From: Siphonodentalium dalli
Lineage: Eukaryota; Mollusca; Scaphopoda; Gadilida; Siphonodentaliidae
Length of the DNA stretch: 64,000 bases
Direction of reading: 5' to 3'
Assembly (NCBI GenBank): GCA_032622095.1
Contig: CP136063.1
Coordinates: 270,563,426 to 270,627,425 of the forward strand
A program made the translations under genes and the position numbers. This document shows, piece by piece, positions 1 to 11,309 of the stretch (positions are counted from its first letter, which is position 1; every line of letters begins with the position of its first letter). Under the pieces are notes generated by a model. The model was not told the origin of the DNA. It worked only from the letters and a program-made list of their open reading frames with translations, and did no database searches.

Positions 1-280
1 ATTACGCGGGTGCCCTATCGAATTTAGCAAATTGTCATATTGTATTATTCCACACATGTATTGTGGAAATATATAAACTAACCCAACACGAAACGACCTT
101 ATTCTAAAATACCGATAAATAAGGAATAATTTGATAGTATTGAAATAACAAGAGATGGACTGTCGTCCGGTGCATACCCACTCGTGGCATACCGCCTAGT
201 GTGGGCACATCTACATGTATAACTTATCATGGCTATATTCAGACATATGAACCCAGAAAGCAGCATTTTCATATAAACAA

Positions 281-1400
281 AGATGAATAACTATGGAACA
301 AAAAAACAAAAAAAACATTTGAATGTGCCACTACATGTAAATGTCCTCATATTGGTGAACATCCATACAAAATTTCATTGAGATCCGAACATTACTGTTC
401 AAGTTATGAGCTGAACAGACATCGGATGGACCAAACAGCCAACATTTCCAGATAAACAAAGATGAATAACTCTATAATGGAAAAGCGGAACAGAACAATG
501 GAACGGAACCCCCTGTTGAATGTCCCCATAGCAGTGAACATCCATACCAAATTCCATTGAGATCCCAGCACAACTGTTGAAGTTACGACATGAACAGACA
601 CAAGATGGACCAATAAGCCACCATTTCCAGATGAACAAAGATGTATAACTCTAGAATGGAAAATCCGAACACAACGATGGAACCCTCTTTTTAATGTCCT
701 CATAGTTGTAAACATCGATACCAAATTTCATTGAGATCCCAGCACAACTATTGAAATTACGATATGAATAGACACCAGACAGACCAAAAAGCCAACATTT
801 CCAGATTAACAAAGATGAATAACTCTAGAATGGAAAATCCGAACAAAACGATGGAACACTCTATTGAATGCCCTGATAGTAGTGAACATCCATACAAAAT
901 TTCATTGAGATCCCAGCACGACTGTTCAAGTTATGCCATGAACAGACACCAGACGGACTAAAAATCCAACATTTCAAGATACTAGTATTAAAACAAAGAT
1001 GAATAACTCTAGAATGGAAAATCCGAACATAACAATGGAACCCTCTATTTAATGTCCTCATACAGGGTAGTTGTGAACATCCACACCAAATTTGGTTGAG
1101 ATCCCACCACAACTGTTGAAGTTACGATATGAACAGACACCAGACGGACCAAAAAGCCACTATTCCAGATAAACAAAGATGAATAACTCTAGAATGGTAA
1201 ATCCGAACAAAACGATGGGACCCTCCATTTAATGTGCTCATAGTAGTGAACATCCAAACCTAATTTCATTGATATCCGAGCACTTCTGTTCAAGTTATGA
1301 CATGAACAGACACAGGACGGACGTATGTACGGTACACACAGACGGACAGGTGCAAAACAGTATACCCCCCTTTTTTCTTAAAAGGGGGTATAATAAAGGT
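281..1400 (+). mobile_element. Tandem-core mobile element, 180-bp units, terminal hairpin
   Basis: Six imperfect direct repeats begin with AGATGAATAACTCT-like anchors near 281, 460, 639, 813, 998 and 1178, a period of 174-185 bp. Each unit carries GAACATCCATACCAAATTTC and ends in a stretch with ACAGACACCAGACGGACC. The array closes with a C-run/G-run hairpin at 1,361-1,392 (TATACCCCCC against GGGGGTATA). A tandem core followed by a terminal hairpin is the layout of pearl-type and Helentron-associated non-autonomous elements; that assignment is inference. No transposase is present. The left end is not defined and may start upstream of 281. Confidence 0.7.
1361..1392. repeat. Terminal hairpin of the 180-bp tandem-core element
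   Basis: TATACCCCCC and its near-complement GGGGGTATA flank a T/A-rich loop. It lies just past the last core unit, where a Helitron-type 3' hairpin would be expected. Confidence 0.6.
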
Positions 1401-1445
1401 GATCGGCTTTGTCCGGGCAATCCGCTTTGCCCGGGTTTCCCCTAC

Positions 1446-2459
1446 AGTTTTCAAAATTTTCTCACCCCGGGCCGAAACACCATGGACAGCCCGATGTGTC
1501 CTGGTCTATTGTCCGTAGCCGTGTGCATTTGTCTGGAGTTAGACCGCTAGATGTTATAATTTATGCAATTTTTCAGGTAAAAATAACTGAATGGTCTCAT
1601 ACAGGCAATATATAGAACCATGGTTTATGAATATATATGATATCAGGCCAGAGCACTGAGGTGCAAGGGGCTCCAAATGGAATTATGCAAAAACATGTAT
1701 TTGGTCTGATTCTGATTCAAGGGATGGGGGGGGGGGGGGGGGGGGGGTGGTGCAGTTGGAATTTCCCAAGGTGGACACCCCCTGAACAGATTCTGATTCA
1801 AGGGTGCAGTTGGAGTTTCCCCAAGGTGGACATCCCCTGAACAGATTCTGATTAGAGGTGCCATGATTATTTATTTTGATAATCGATAATCAGTTGTCAA
1901 TAATCGATTTATAATCGATTAATCGTACCTAATATCAACAGTGGATGTACCGTATTCCGTAATATGGCCTATTGGGTGGGTGTTGAATCTGTTGATTAAA
2001 ATACTTGGCTGATGCAATTTTTATGATAATAATGTCCACCATAAACCACCGGTAATGACTAATGAGCACAATGTACATGTATTCAATACCAGCACATATC
2101 TTGGCGATGTCAAATTGTCAAGGTCATAATAAATAGTGAGTTTCATTTAGCAGTCACCACACGATAAGTGATAGACTGTACTAGTAATATCTAAGTACCA
2201 GAATGCTCATGTTGTCAGACTCTTTCTGATGAATGATCAAAGGTTGTTAAACTGTAAAACAAACACGGTATTCAATAATACCCAGCACGTCGTCAGAAAT
2301 AAATAACAGATTATTCGACTATGGAAATGGTAATCGATTATCGGCTTTATACGATTAATCGTGGCACCCCTAATTCTGATTCCAGGGGGGGGGGGCGGTG
2401 CAGATGGGCCGGTATTATATTAATATCCCGGGCCGGTTTTTTGGCCCAGTCTGCCTCTG
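1446..2459 (-). mobile_element. hAT-like element copy 1, truncated at one end, with nested insertion
   Basis: From 1,446 the sequence matches the stretch starting near 6,108 (shared landmarks: TTTTCAAAATTTTCTCACCC, GTCTGGAGTTAGACCGCTAG, GGGCCGGTATTATATTAAT). It ends at 2,459 with CAGTCTGCCTCTG, the same terminus as the complete copy at 5,256-6,482. The opposite terminus is missing, and the homology begins shortly after the 180-bp tandem-core element. A short segment around GCAGTTGGAATTTCCCAAGGTGGAC is duplicated within this copy. A second element is inserted at 1,853-2,372. Confidence 0.7.
1845..2380. mobile_element. Non-autonomous hAT element nested in copy 1, with 8-bp target duplications
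   Basis: The element proper is 1,853-2,372 (520 bp). Its ends are TAGAGGTGCCATGATTA and, inverted, TAGGGGTGCCACGATTA. It is flanked on both sides by ATTCTGAT (1,845-1,852 and 2,373-2,380), an exact 8-bp duplication as expected of the hAT superfamily. Subterminal ATCGATTA repeats occur at both ends. No transposase ORF is present. A left-truncated relative lies at 7,690-7,912. Confidence 0.85.
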
Positions 2460-3117
2460 AATACGCTACATGTAGATAATGATGGATAATGCAATGTTCT
2501 TTTGCAAATACATCCCTTCAAACTATCTAGTGACCTACAATGTACATGTACTGGTATGGTACATGACAATTTTGTTTAACTTTTAGAAATTGACATTGTT
2601 TGAAAATTCATGGATTGGGCACATCCTTAATTACATGTACATGTAAGTGTATTTGACTCATCTAACATGTACATGTAGATAACTACATGTACATGTATAC
2701 AACTGCATTTTAGTTTAACATGAACTCCATCTCCATCTCCAGTACATGTTGGTTCTGATATTTAGTGTACAGTGACATGTATCGACTAATCGTATTGTTG
2801 ATCATGTTTCGCAAATTCATATTGTATCGCTGATCATGTTTCGCGTCTCATACATGTATCTTACCGTGTCCAAACCGTGTATTGTTAAAAAAGCCCCACT
2901 GTACTGCCCTGTCAGAGTAAATGACTCACTGAACCGGATTGGCACCCCACTGGGCCAGGTAGACTTTTGGTAAGGACTTTAAATGTGGCATGTGGCAAAT
3001 GCAAGACAACCACTTAGAGGAGTGCATGGTTAAAACGCATGTAAACATCAACTGGTATGAAACAGTAACTTCCAGTACAAGTGCGACAAGCTGTACATGT
3101 ATGTAACTGTATCAGCA
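2460..3117. other. No gene seen; TACATGTA-rich spacer
   Basis: No coding signal is recognised. ACATGTACATGTA-type palindromes are dense between about 2,545 and 2,700. A short direct repeat (TGATCATGTTTCGC) occurs near 2,800 and 2,832. Confidence 0.5.
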
Positions 3118-3675
3118 GCCGTCAATGAATATAACCACGGTTTCTTTTAATACTGCATATAATGCAGTCACAGAACTGTTAATTATCATGGAGTTATGGT
3201 TTGACTGCAGTCATAAATTCACATTAAATAACCCCAGTTACTTGGTCAATTACTTACTGGTAGGGCAGTACAGTAGTATGTTTACTATTAACTTTACATA
3301 GTCTGAGCTGGTTGTTTGAATAGCTGTATGTACATCAATATAGTGAATATTCCATACATTCTTTTTGTGCTTTGTATAATACAGTTCTGTTATATACAGG
3401 TAATACTTCATGCTTAGACATATTACCAATATGTACTTGTTTGGGTGAGTGAAAGCTACCGTACATGATGACGTTCATCGAGTTTCGTTTAAATTGACAT
3501 GACATTTCTCAATGAATATAACCAGGGTTCGTTATGGTTTGACTGCAGTCATAAACGCATATTAAATAATCCCAGTTACATGTACTTGGTTGATTACTTA
3601 CATGCAGGGCAGTACAGTAGTACCGTATCTTTACTATTAACTTTACACAGTCTGAGCTAGTTCTTTGAAACTTTG
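3118..3675 (+). repeat. Direct duplication of a roughly 200-bp segment
   Basis: 3,118-3,325 and 3,508-3,675 share long stretches such as TCAATGAATATAACCA, TATGGTTTGACTGCAGTCAT and GGGCAGTACAGTAGTA in the same order, about 390 bp apart. The copies differ by small indels. No coding signal is seen in either. Confidence 0.75.
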
Positions 3676-3682
3676 AATGGCT

Positions 3683-3815
3683 TAGGGACCTGCGAATATA
3701 CCGGTACGAGAATCGATTCGATTCGATGTCGATATCGGGCACCCGATTCAAGATCGACACCGAATCGACCCACTGATTCAGATATTTTTGAATCGGTATT
3801 TACTTTGGTGTAGTC
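3683..3815. mobile_element. Truncated element end with TAGGGACCTGCGAAT terminus
   Basis: It starts with TAGGGACCTGCGAATA, followed by nested ATTCGATTCGAT motifs. Inverted forms of the terminus occur at the right edges of 7,030-7,105 and 11,310-11,405. The other end of this copy was not found. It is probably a hAT-type fragment. Confidence 0.45.
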
Positions 3816-3840
3816 TCGTTTTTTTGCGTCTCAATAACTA

Positions 3841-4817
3841 GTATCCACTTAACCACGGTGCGCTTAGCGTTGCCACCGCGGCCGAAATGCAACAACACTG
3901 CGTCTCCACTGGCTAACTACAGTTGGGCCGCAGTGTACTTGCCATTCAGCCATGGTGTAATTGCAGCGGTGTACGTTCATTAAAGGGGTACTGTACGCCA
4001 ATTTCAATAAATTCCCGGTAACAATTGCGATCTAATATCAATATTATATTTTAAAATAACGTATTTGTGTCGACGATGTCTACTGAAAACGTTCCAGTTA
4101 ACAGGCTATCATAAAAGTCAAATTGAATTATTTAATATAAATGAATTTATGGCTGGAGGCATAAAATGGCGAATTATGCCATTACGAGTTACCGTTCTTG
4201 AAATCTCACATGTTGGGTGTCTTTTATCGACGGCCGTTTACGACGAACATTATTGAGTTGCGAACAAAACATGTTACATGCAAAAGGAAGTCCCGCTATA
4301 ACCAATTTGGAAAAAAAGAGAAGAAACAAGATTCATAAAGCGTCAAGTATTTTTATAGGGGGTGAGATTGTTCGATGGAAGAGATTGCAGGCATCAATTG
4401 AACTTCCGGTTCATCCTGCAACCTGCGTCTTCTCCGGTGAAGGTAAAAAACATGGCGCGTAGTTTGAAATCGTAATATTTTTATTTCCAAGATCAATATT
4501 TTCGTCGCTAAATTAGGTTTATACGAAACTCATATAACACGAACACAATCTAACTTGAAAGTTATGTCAATGGGAGTAAATAAAAAAATTGCCTATCTCT
4601 GTGTAAACTGAAAAAAGATGATACAAAACATAAATATAACCACGGTGTACATGCCATTTGGCCGCATTGTAGTTGCCTTTCAGCCATGGTGTACCTGTAC
4701 TTGCCGTTCGGCCGAAGTGTACTTGCCTTTTAACCACAGCTACAAACGCTGACACCGCGGTTGAATGGCAAATACACAACGGTGCCAATGGACACTTGTT
4801 TTGTCGAGCGGGGTACA
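3841..4817. mobile_element. GTGTCC-ended element with nested Harbinger-like insertion
   Basis: 3,841-3,980 and 4,607-4,817 match the two halves of the complete copies at 9,884-10,253 and 53,445-53,803. The right end keeps the inverted terminus GACACTTGTTTTGTCGAGCG; the left end lacks its first bases. The interior is made of repeated GGCCGCGGTGTACTTGC-type modules in both orientations. No protein is encoded. Confidence 0.7.
3981..4606. mobile_element. PIF/Harbinger-like MITE, TAA target duplication
   Basis: A 620-bp insertion (3,984-4,603) interrupts the surrounding element exactly between GTTCAT and ACTGAAAAAAG, which are contiguous (apart from TAA) in the copy near 10,048. TAA flanks both sides (3,981-3,983 and 4,604-4,606). 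The ends are weakly inverted (GCCAATTTCAATAAATTCCC against a diverged complement near 4,573-4,592). A 3-bp TAA duplication suggests PIF/Harbinger. Reading frames inside look like chance. Confidence 0.55.
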
Positions 4818-5247
4818 TGTATCTGTAATCTGTATCGACACTATGCAAATTCTTTACATGGTTCGTGATCGCTAGATGCGGAACTCAATTGATTACCTTA
4901 CGGTATGTTTAGAACTTCATATATCCAAATCAGTTTATATGAATACTAGCATATTAGCCCGCCACTGGTCCTATGGCTTTGGTTGATTGATTAATTTAAG
5001 TTTTTTAAGGTAACCCTGTACATGCACGCCGACAGCATACTGATGCCCGAAATATCATTTGCGGGTACCCGTTTCAAAGTCACGTCGGGTGGACAATCTG
5101 ACCGGACAAAAATATTCCACGCCCCGAGTTGACCAAACAAATTTCACGTTGATACCGAAATATCGCCCAAGGTCATTTGCGGGTACCCGTTTCAAGGACA
5201 TGTTCGGTGGACAAAATAACCCGACAAAAATATTCCCTGTCCTGAGT

Positions 5248-5648
5248 TGACCATACAGATGCGGACTGGCTGATCGGCGGACTGGGAAATTTCATGATGG
5301 GCCGGAGGCCCGGAAAAATTCCAATTCCACGTGATTTTCTATCAAGCGAGAATCCGATGTTTTTTTTACGGTTTGGGGGGGGGGTACTAGTATATGTGGT
5401 TGGGCCGACCAACCACAACTTGGGCCGCAAATGAAACTGACGTGGACCGCCACATGTGTTGTTTAACCAGCCGTGTATCCAATAAGATGGCACTCTTCTC
5501 ACATAAATTCATGAAGTGAATTCCATTTTACGACGGCGTCTGAGATTGTCCCGATTGTAACCATATTTGGAACCGTCACTAAACAAGAATATATTGATTT
5601 GGAAATTATTCCACATGTAAAATGTTTTACTTCGGATAATGTGCACTG

Positions 5649-5701
<53 letters not shown>

Positions 5702-6490
5702 GTACACCTGAGATGCGGAAAACCAGCGAGAAAAGACAGAAGTTACCTAAATTGTGAAGTTTGCAGGTTCCCCGTGTGAGTACGGTATAATGTGACGTTC
5801 GGGGGGGGTGGGGCAGAGGCGGACTGGTCGATCGGGAGACCGGGAAAATTCCAGACGTGGGCCGCCACATGTGTTGTTTAACCAGCCGAATCAAATGGCT
5901 AATCGTAATTTTGTCATTAAATGAACTTGTCAGCATCATATAACACCACGTAAAGACCCCGTTAATCTCGAGATTTTAACGGTAACTCCCAGCTGTAAAT
6001 CCCAAAAATATTCTCACGCACCCCTCCCCCAATTGAAATTTACAACAAAATAGGAATGCTTCAGTTGATGCCAGTCTAGATGCTAGGATTCGCGATTTTC
6101 TTGTATAATTTTCAAAATTTTCTCACCCAGGGCCGAACAACCATGAAAAGACCGGTGTGTCCTGGTCTCTTGTCCATAGCCATGTGCATTTGTCTGGAGT
6201 TAGACCGCTAGATGTTAGAATTTATGCAATTTTTTCAGGTAAAAATATCTGAATGGTCTCATAACGGGAATATATACATGTAGAACGAAGGTTTATGAAT
6301 ATATAGGATATTAAGCCAGAGGTGCAAATGGAATTATGCAAAAACATGTATTTTGTCTGCATCTGATTCAAGGGAGGGGGTGCAGTTGGAAGTTCCCAAG
6401 GTGGACTGTGGACACCCCCCGAACAGATGGGCCGGTATTATATTAATTTCCCGGGCCGATTTTTTGGCCCATTCCGCCTCTGTGACCATA
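5248..6490. mobile_element. Non-autonomous hAT element with CAGATGCGGACTGG ends
   Basis: The element is 5,256-6,482 (1,227 bp). The left end is CAGATGCGGACTGG and the right end is CCATTCCGCCTCTG (inverted: CAGAGGCGGAATGG). Both sides carry TGACCATA (5,248-5,255 and 6,483-6,490), an exact 8-bp duplication typical of hAT elements. The interior is odd: a second left-end-like sequence, CAGAGGCGGACTGG, begins near 5,814, followed by the same GGGCCGCCACATGTGTTGTT segment as near 5,440. The element therefore contains an internal duplication or an older nested copy. No transposase frame is seen. Confidence 0.8.
5652..5697. repeat. (AT)n microsatellite
   Basis: About 23 uninterrupted AT dinucleotides inside the hAT-like element. 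Confidence 0.95.
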
Positions 6491-7029
6491 CATAACATAC
6501 ATTTTACGTCGATGTCACCGCTGACAACTGAGTACGGAGTGCGCAGAAATACAACTGAGTGAGCACACCGATTGAGCCGTATTTATACTTGTGTATATAA
6601 ACGCTCTTTAAAAACAACACCACATGTGCGGACAATCCTTAATCATTAACCCATCATTCAGGGAAGAATCCAGAGATACAATGTAATTTGGGGGCACCTG
6701 TTTCCAGCAGAGGATGTACCGATATCCCAATATAACTTTAAAATACGGCTTCTACACCGAACCAACACAGATACAGATGCATATATTATAAATATGACAT
6801 AATATTTCTGATTTAAAAATTCAACATGCAAATGAAGGCTGTATTGCAACTGCAGATGTTTATTTACAGCGCATATTGTTGAATTGCCTTGAAAATTCAG
6901 GTTGACTCAATACTGTCCACTAGGAGTTTGGGGTCATTTAGGCTTCTCAAGTTTGGGCACCCATACCTGTAACAGGTATCAAAACAGCCCTGGAAATTTC
7001 TCTGCCATCAATTCCAACGACAGTGGCAG
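6491..7029. other. No gene seen
   Basis: AT-rich sequence without recognisable repeats, long frames or RNA structures. Confidence 0.5.
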
Positions 7030-7105
7030 GGTTTTGAATCGTTTGCCTGATTTGATTCGAGATTCGATTCGAAATGAAAACACCCGATTCGCAGGGCCCT
7101 AGACA
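7030..7105. mobile_element. Truncated element end, CGCAGGGCCCTA terminus
   Basis: GATTCGAGATTCGATTCG is followed by ATTCGCAGGGCCCTA. This is the inverted form of the TAGGGACCTGCGAAT terminus at 3,683. No partner end was found nearby. Confidence 0.4.
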
Positions 7106-7689
7106 CCGCCGGTATAATTCCTATAAATTTCCCACTTTCAGTTTGTTTCCCGGGAAATCGAACGCGTTGGTTCTCCAACAACCTTCTTTGTATAGTACAC
7201 ATCTTAATTGGATTGACAATATGTGCATTTCAGTAAAATACTCCCCTCAGGACAAGAACCAACAGTCATGACTTTTGATTAGTTTCAGTTTGATGTTGGG
7301 AAGTTATATTGTATAATAGTTTGTACGGCATTTAATGTTTTTTTTTTGGTTTGAAGCTTTAAGTCGAAGGTGGTGAGCTCATAGTCTGTTTGCATTTAGA
7401 CTCTGATTTCTCACATGCCCTGATGTATGTATGATTGACCTAATTTATACTCGGAGTTGCTAGCTATAAGACCCACTCTTTCGATGAACCCTTGTGCATG
7501 TCTGGATTGAAATAAATCATAAGCATACCACGATATAAGGCCTAAGTGAATCCTATTTGATGGGAATATACATCTATGAAGTTATTTTTTTATAAGATTA
7601 AAACAGACAGATACATGTACTAGTATATCATAGCTTATGCCAGTGGTTTAGATGTGGTTCGTTAATAATGCTAGCTATATGGTCATATT

Positions 7690-7912
7690 AGTATTCATGT
7701 TGTCGAAATATCTGATACATTATCAAAGGTTGTTAACCCCCTCGGTTGTAGATTAAAAGTCTGTAAAAGTGTACAATCAGGGTATTCAACAATAACTGGC
7801 ATTTTCCAACGTCCGAAACAAAATAACGCAGATTAATCGAAAACAGAAATGGTAATCGATTATCTGTTTTATCAACAGTTCATCGATTACACGATTAATC
7901 ATGGCACCCCTA
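7690..7912. mobile_element. Left-truncated copy of the TAGGGGTGCC hAT family
   Basis: It shares AAAGGTTGTTAA, AAATGGTAATCGATTATC and the terminus ACGATTAATCATGGCACCCCTA with the complete element at 1,853-2,372. The left terminus is absent. Confidence 0.7.
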
Positions 7913-8020
7913 GGCAGGATACTGGCACACAACTAATAAACATCAATTCTATTTGTGCTTTTCCGTGGTATGCCCAAAATTAATACAGACATGTTAAAAT
8001 AGAAAAAATGAAAGTGTCAA

Positions 8021-9655
8021 TGACACTGTCGCTCAACTTAGGTAGGGGAACAATTTAATGCTTGACAGTAAATGGAGGGATGTGGTCTGTAGGCTGTGCC
8101 GAAGGATTTAGTGATGCAACTTTCAGCATTCATAAAATGGCTACGGCAATCAGCATTGCCGAAGCAATTTGCTGAAGCAAATTGGGCCACGGCATACTGT
8201 TGCCGTAGCGGATTGCCGAAGCCAAACAATCTGAATTAAGAGGGCTGATTACTTTAGAGTAAATCCTAAAATGGCCACCGGCCATTTTTTTGCCGAATGA
8301 CCCGTTCGAATGACTCGTTCCCATCTACCGGTACATGTCAATGTCAACATTCATGAAGATCAAACAAACAGATCGGTCTATAACCCTTAGCATGGATTTT
8401 GAAGAAATATTTAGTCATACATGTACAAAGAGAAAAATCCAAAGGTACGACCTATAGCCCGTGCTAATGGATTGAATTTTGTAATCCAAGATGGCCGCTG
8501 GTGGCCATGTTTTTTGTCCGAATGACCCCAAAATGACTCGTTCCCATCTACATTCCAATTTCAACATCCGTGACAAATTTTATGTTGATCAGACTAAAGG
8601 TACGACCTGTAGCCCGTGCTAAAGGATTTAGCCATACAAAGAGTGAAATCCAAGATGGCTGCTGGCGGCCATGTTTTTTGGCCTAATGACTTCAAAATTA
8701 CTCGTTCCCATCTACAAGTCAATATTAACACCCACGACAAATTTCATGATGATCAGATGTACAAAACGACATGTAGTCCGTGCTAATGGATTGAATTTTG
8801 AAATCCAAGATGGCCACTGGTGGCCATGTTTTTTGTGGAATGACCCCAAAATGACTCGTTCCCATCTAAATTCCAATTTGAACAGCCGTGACAAATTTTA
8901 AAATGATCAGACTAAAGGTACGACCTGTAGCCTGTGCTAAAGGATCTAGCCATACAAAGAGTAAAATACAAGATGGCTGCTGACAGCCATGTTTTTTGGC
9001 CAAATGACCCCAAAATTACTCGTTCCCATCTACAAGTCAATATTAACACCCACGACAAATTTCATGATGATCAGATGAACAAAATGACCTGTAGCCCGTG
9101 CTAATGGATTGAATTTTGAAATCCAAATGTTTTTGTCCGAATGACCCCAAAACTACTCGTTCCCATCTACATTCCAATTCCAACAGCCATGAAACATTTT
9201 ATGATGATCAGACAAAAGGTACGAACTGTAGCCCGTGCTAAAGGATTTAGTCATACAAAGAGTAAAATCCAAGATGGCTGCTGGTGGCCATGTTTTTTGG
9301 CCGAATGATCCCAACATTACTCGCTCCCATATACATGTACATGTCAATATTAATATCCACGACAAATTTCATGATGATCAAACGAACAGTACGACCTGTA
9401 GCCCGTGCTAATGGATTGAATTTTGAAATCGAAGATGACAGCTGGAGGCCATGTTTTTTTTCCGAATGAGCCCAAAATGAATCGTTCCGGTCTAAATTTT
9501 GATGTCAACAGCTATGACAAATTTCATAATGATCCGACCAAATTTACGACCTGTAGCCTGTATTGTTGACAACTCATGCACACGTACACACGCACACATG
9601 GACGACAAAGCCATGGCAATAGCTCAAACTTTACAAAGTAAAGTTGAGCTAAAAA
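8021..9655 (+). mobile_element. Tandem-core mobile element, about 163-bp units, terminal hairpin
   Basis: Core units carry AAGATGGC near 8,489, 8,653, 8,808, 8,971, 9,272 and 9,433, with a deleted unit near 9,121, giving a period of 155-165 bp. Each unit has CGACCTGTAGCCCGTGC, AAATTTCATGATGATCAGA and a near-palindrome AAGATGGCTGCTGGTGGCCAT. The left edge near 8,021 contains GCTCAACTTA. The right edge is a hairpin at 9,621-9,650, AGCTCAAACTTTAC against GTAAAGTTGAGCT. Pearl elements of bivalves and Helentron-associated elements share this organisation; I infer membership in that broad class. No protein is encoded. Confidence 0.75.
9621..9650. repeat. Terminal hairpin of the 163-bp tandem-core element
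   Basis: AGCTCAAACTTTAC and GTAAAGTTGAGCT pair over 13 bases with one bulge around a 3-base loop. The same GTTGAGCTAA tail closes the related element near 52,275. Confidence 0.65.
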
Positions 9656-9883
9656 TGAAGCTGAATCGCGCTATCATCAAACTATAAACAAAATGAGTTA
9701 TGTAGCCTGTTCTAGATGTGTGCACGACTTGGCGAAGTTAGGAGTCTTAATTTTCAACACACACAGTACATGACATGTAGCTTCTATTAACGTATTTAGA
9801 GCTTTTAGATTCGCAATGCTATTTGTTCATCTACGGTAGATTCTAGATAATTTTTTTATTAATAATATTACTGCACGTCACCT

Positions 9884-10253
9884 ACCCTGCTGAACAAAAC
9901 AAGTGTCCACTTACTACTGGTAGTAACCGTGGTGCAGTTAGCATTGCCACTGCAGCCAAAATGCAACTACAACGCGCTGCACCGGCTAACTACAGTTGGG
10001 CCACGGTGTACTTGCTGTTCGGCCATGGTGTAGTTGCTGCGGTGTCGTTCATTAAACTGAAGAAAAAAACAATACAAACCAGAAATCTGACCACAGTGTA
10101 CATGCCGCTCAGTCGGGGTCTAGTTGTCGTTTGGCCGTGGTGTACATTGTACCTGCCGTTCGGCCGCAGTGTTCAAATGCAGTTACAAACTCTGACACTT
10201 CAGCCGAATGGCAAATACACTGCAGTGCAAATGGACACTTATTTTGTCCGAGG
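9884..10253. mobile_element. GTGTCC-ended element, complete copy
   Basis: The left end ACCCTGCTGAACAAAAC leads into AAGTGTCCACTT. The right end GGACACTTATTTTGTCC is its inverted counterpart. The interior consists of GCCGC-GGTGTAC modules repeated in both orientations. At about 370 bp it is a short non-autonomous DNA element; the open frame running through it is a by-product of the GC-rich modules. It serves as the uninterrupted reference for the copy at 3,841-4,817. Confidence 0.7.
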
Positions 10254-10984
10254 TAGTTGGCATAGTATGGAATTCAACACGACAGTGCCCAATGCTTACC
10301 GGTATGTTTTGAAAATGAGAGATTATTCTAAGATGCCTGTCATTTTGTTAAATATCACTTTTACGAAATAACGGCCATGTTTAAAGAGTTACACCACAAA
10401 GACACAAACTCCACAAAAGTTGTAAAACATTATAAACTCAGGGTGGGTGGGCTTGGGAGAGGCGGTCGTCACTGTAAAAACAAGACAGTCAATGACTGTG
10501 GGGTCGCTCACCAGACTGCAAAGACTGATCCACTCTGGAGACCAAAACAGTCAGCACTTTTCATAATCACTTTAAAAGAAGTAGATTTAAACAGGATATG
10601 TGGCTAAAGAGACTTCAAGTATGTAGATTGGTAAAAATCCACCTTGAAATTGCCAACTGTACACTACTGATCACCCCCCTCCTCCAGCTCAACAAGTCCC
10701 CTCCTGACCGGGCTCCAGATTCCCAAGTCTTAGATTGGAATTTCACCACCGACACCTCAAACTTTCTCAATTGTTGGAAATTTCCAATCTCAAAAGGGCC
10801 TTTTTTCTAAAACCATTTAGACATGTTTGAAGCCCAATTATCCATGGACCCAAAACACAATACATGTATGTCAGACCAATCAGTCAGGTGGTTCCAAGGT
10901 AGATGTTTTAATGAATTTGGTATTTCAATGATTTTATTAGACACAAAAGTGTTAACTCCCCATAGCCTGCCATTTCTTGACAGG
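10254..10984. other. No gene seen
   Basis: Short open frames only, with no motif or domain recognised. There is a C/T-rich patch near 10,670-10,800. Confidence 0.4.
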
Positions 10985-11300
10985 TTGACCTCATTTTAAC
11001 AAATCTGAATCTCAGTCACTACAGGATCCTCCTGATTCCTCCATACTATATGTAAGCTAATAGTCCAAACTCTCTTGAGAAGACATTTTAAGGTCCCACC
11101 TTATTTCACCTGGTGACCACCTGAATAAATTTGAATCCCAGACACCAAAGAACCCTTCATACATATCATAAATATCAGTAAAATAGACCTGATAGTCCCT
11201 GTGAAGGAAGCATATTAAGAGGGAAACTGTCCTTCGCTTGGCCCCTATTTGACCAGGTGACCCCATTAAAAAAAATCTGAATTGCAGTCATTTGACATAT
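10985..11300 (+). repeat. Degenerate tandem repeat, about 140-bp period
   Basis: Three imperfect units contain GACC(T/C)CATTTTAACAAATCTGAAT-like sequence near 10,987, 11,112 and 11,260, each followed by a CAGTCAC or CAGACAC motif. This is probably a third, decayed tandem-core family. Confidence 0.5.
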
Positions 11301-11309
11301 GTTATCTTA

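Noticed and set aside
8480-9450. CRISPR-like array
   Set aside because: Units are full 160-bp tandem repeats with no short repeat/unique spacer alternation, in a eukaryotic context.
9961-10371. A 136-codon frame
   Set aside because: Most of it is the interior of the GTGTCC-ended element, made of repeated GC modules.
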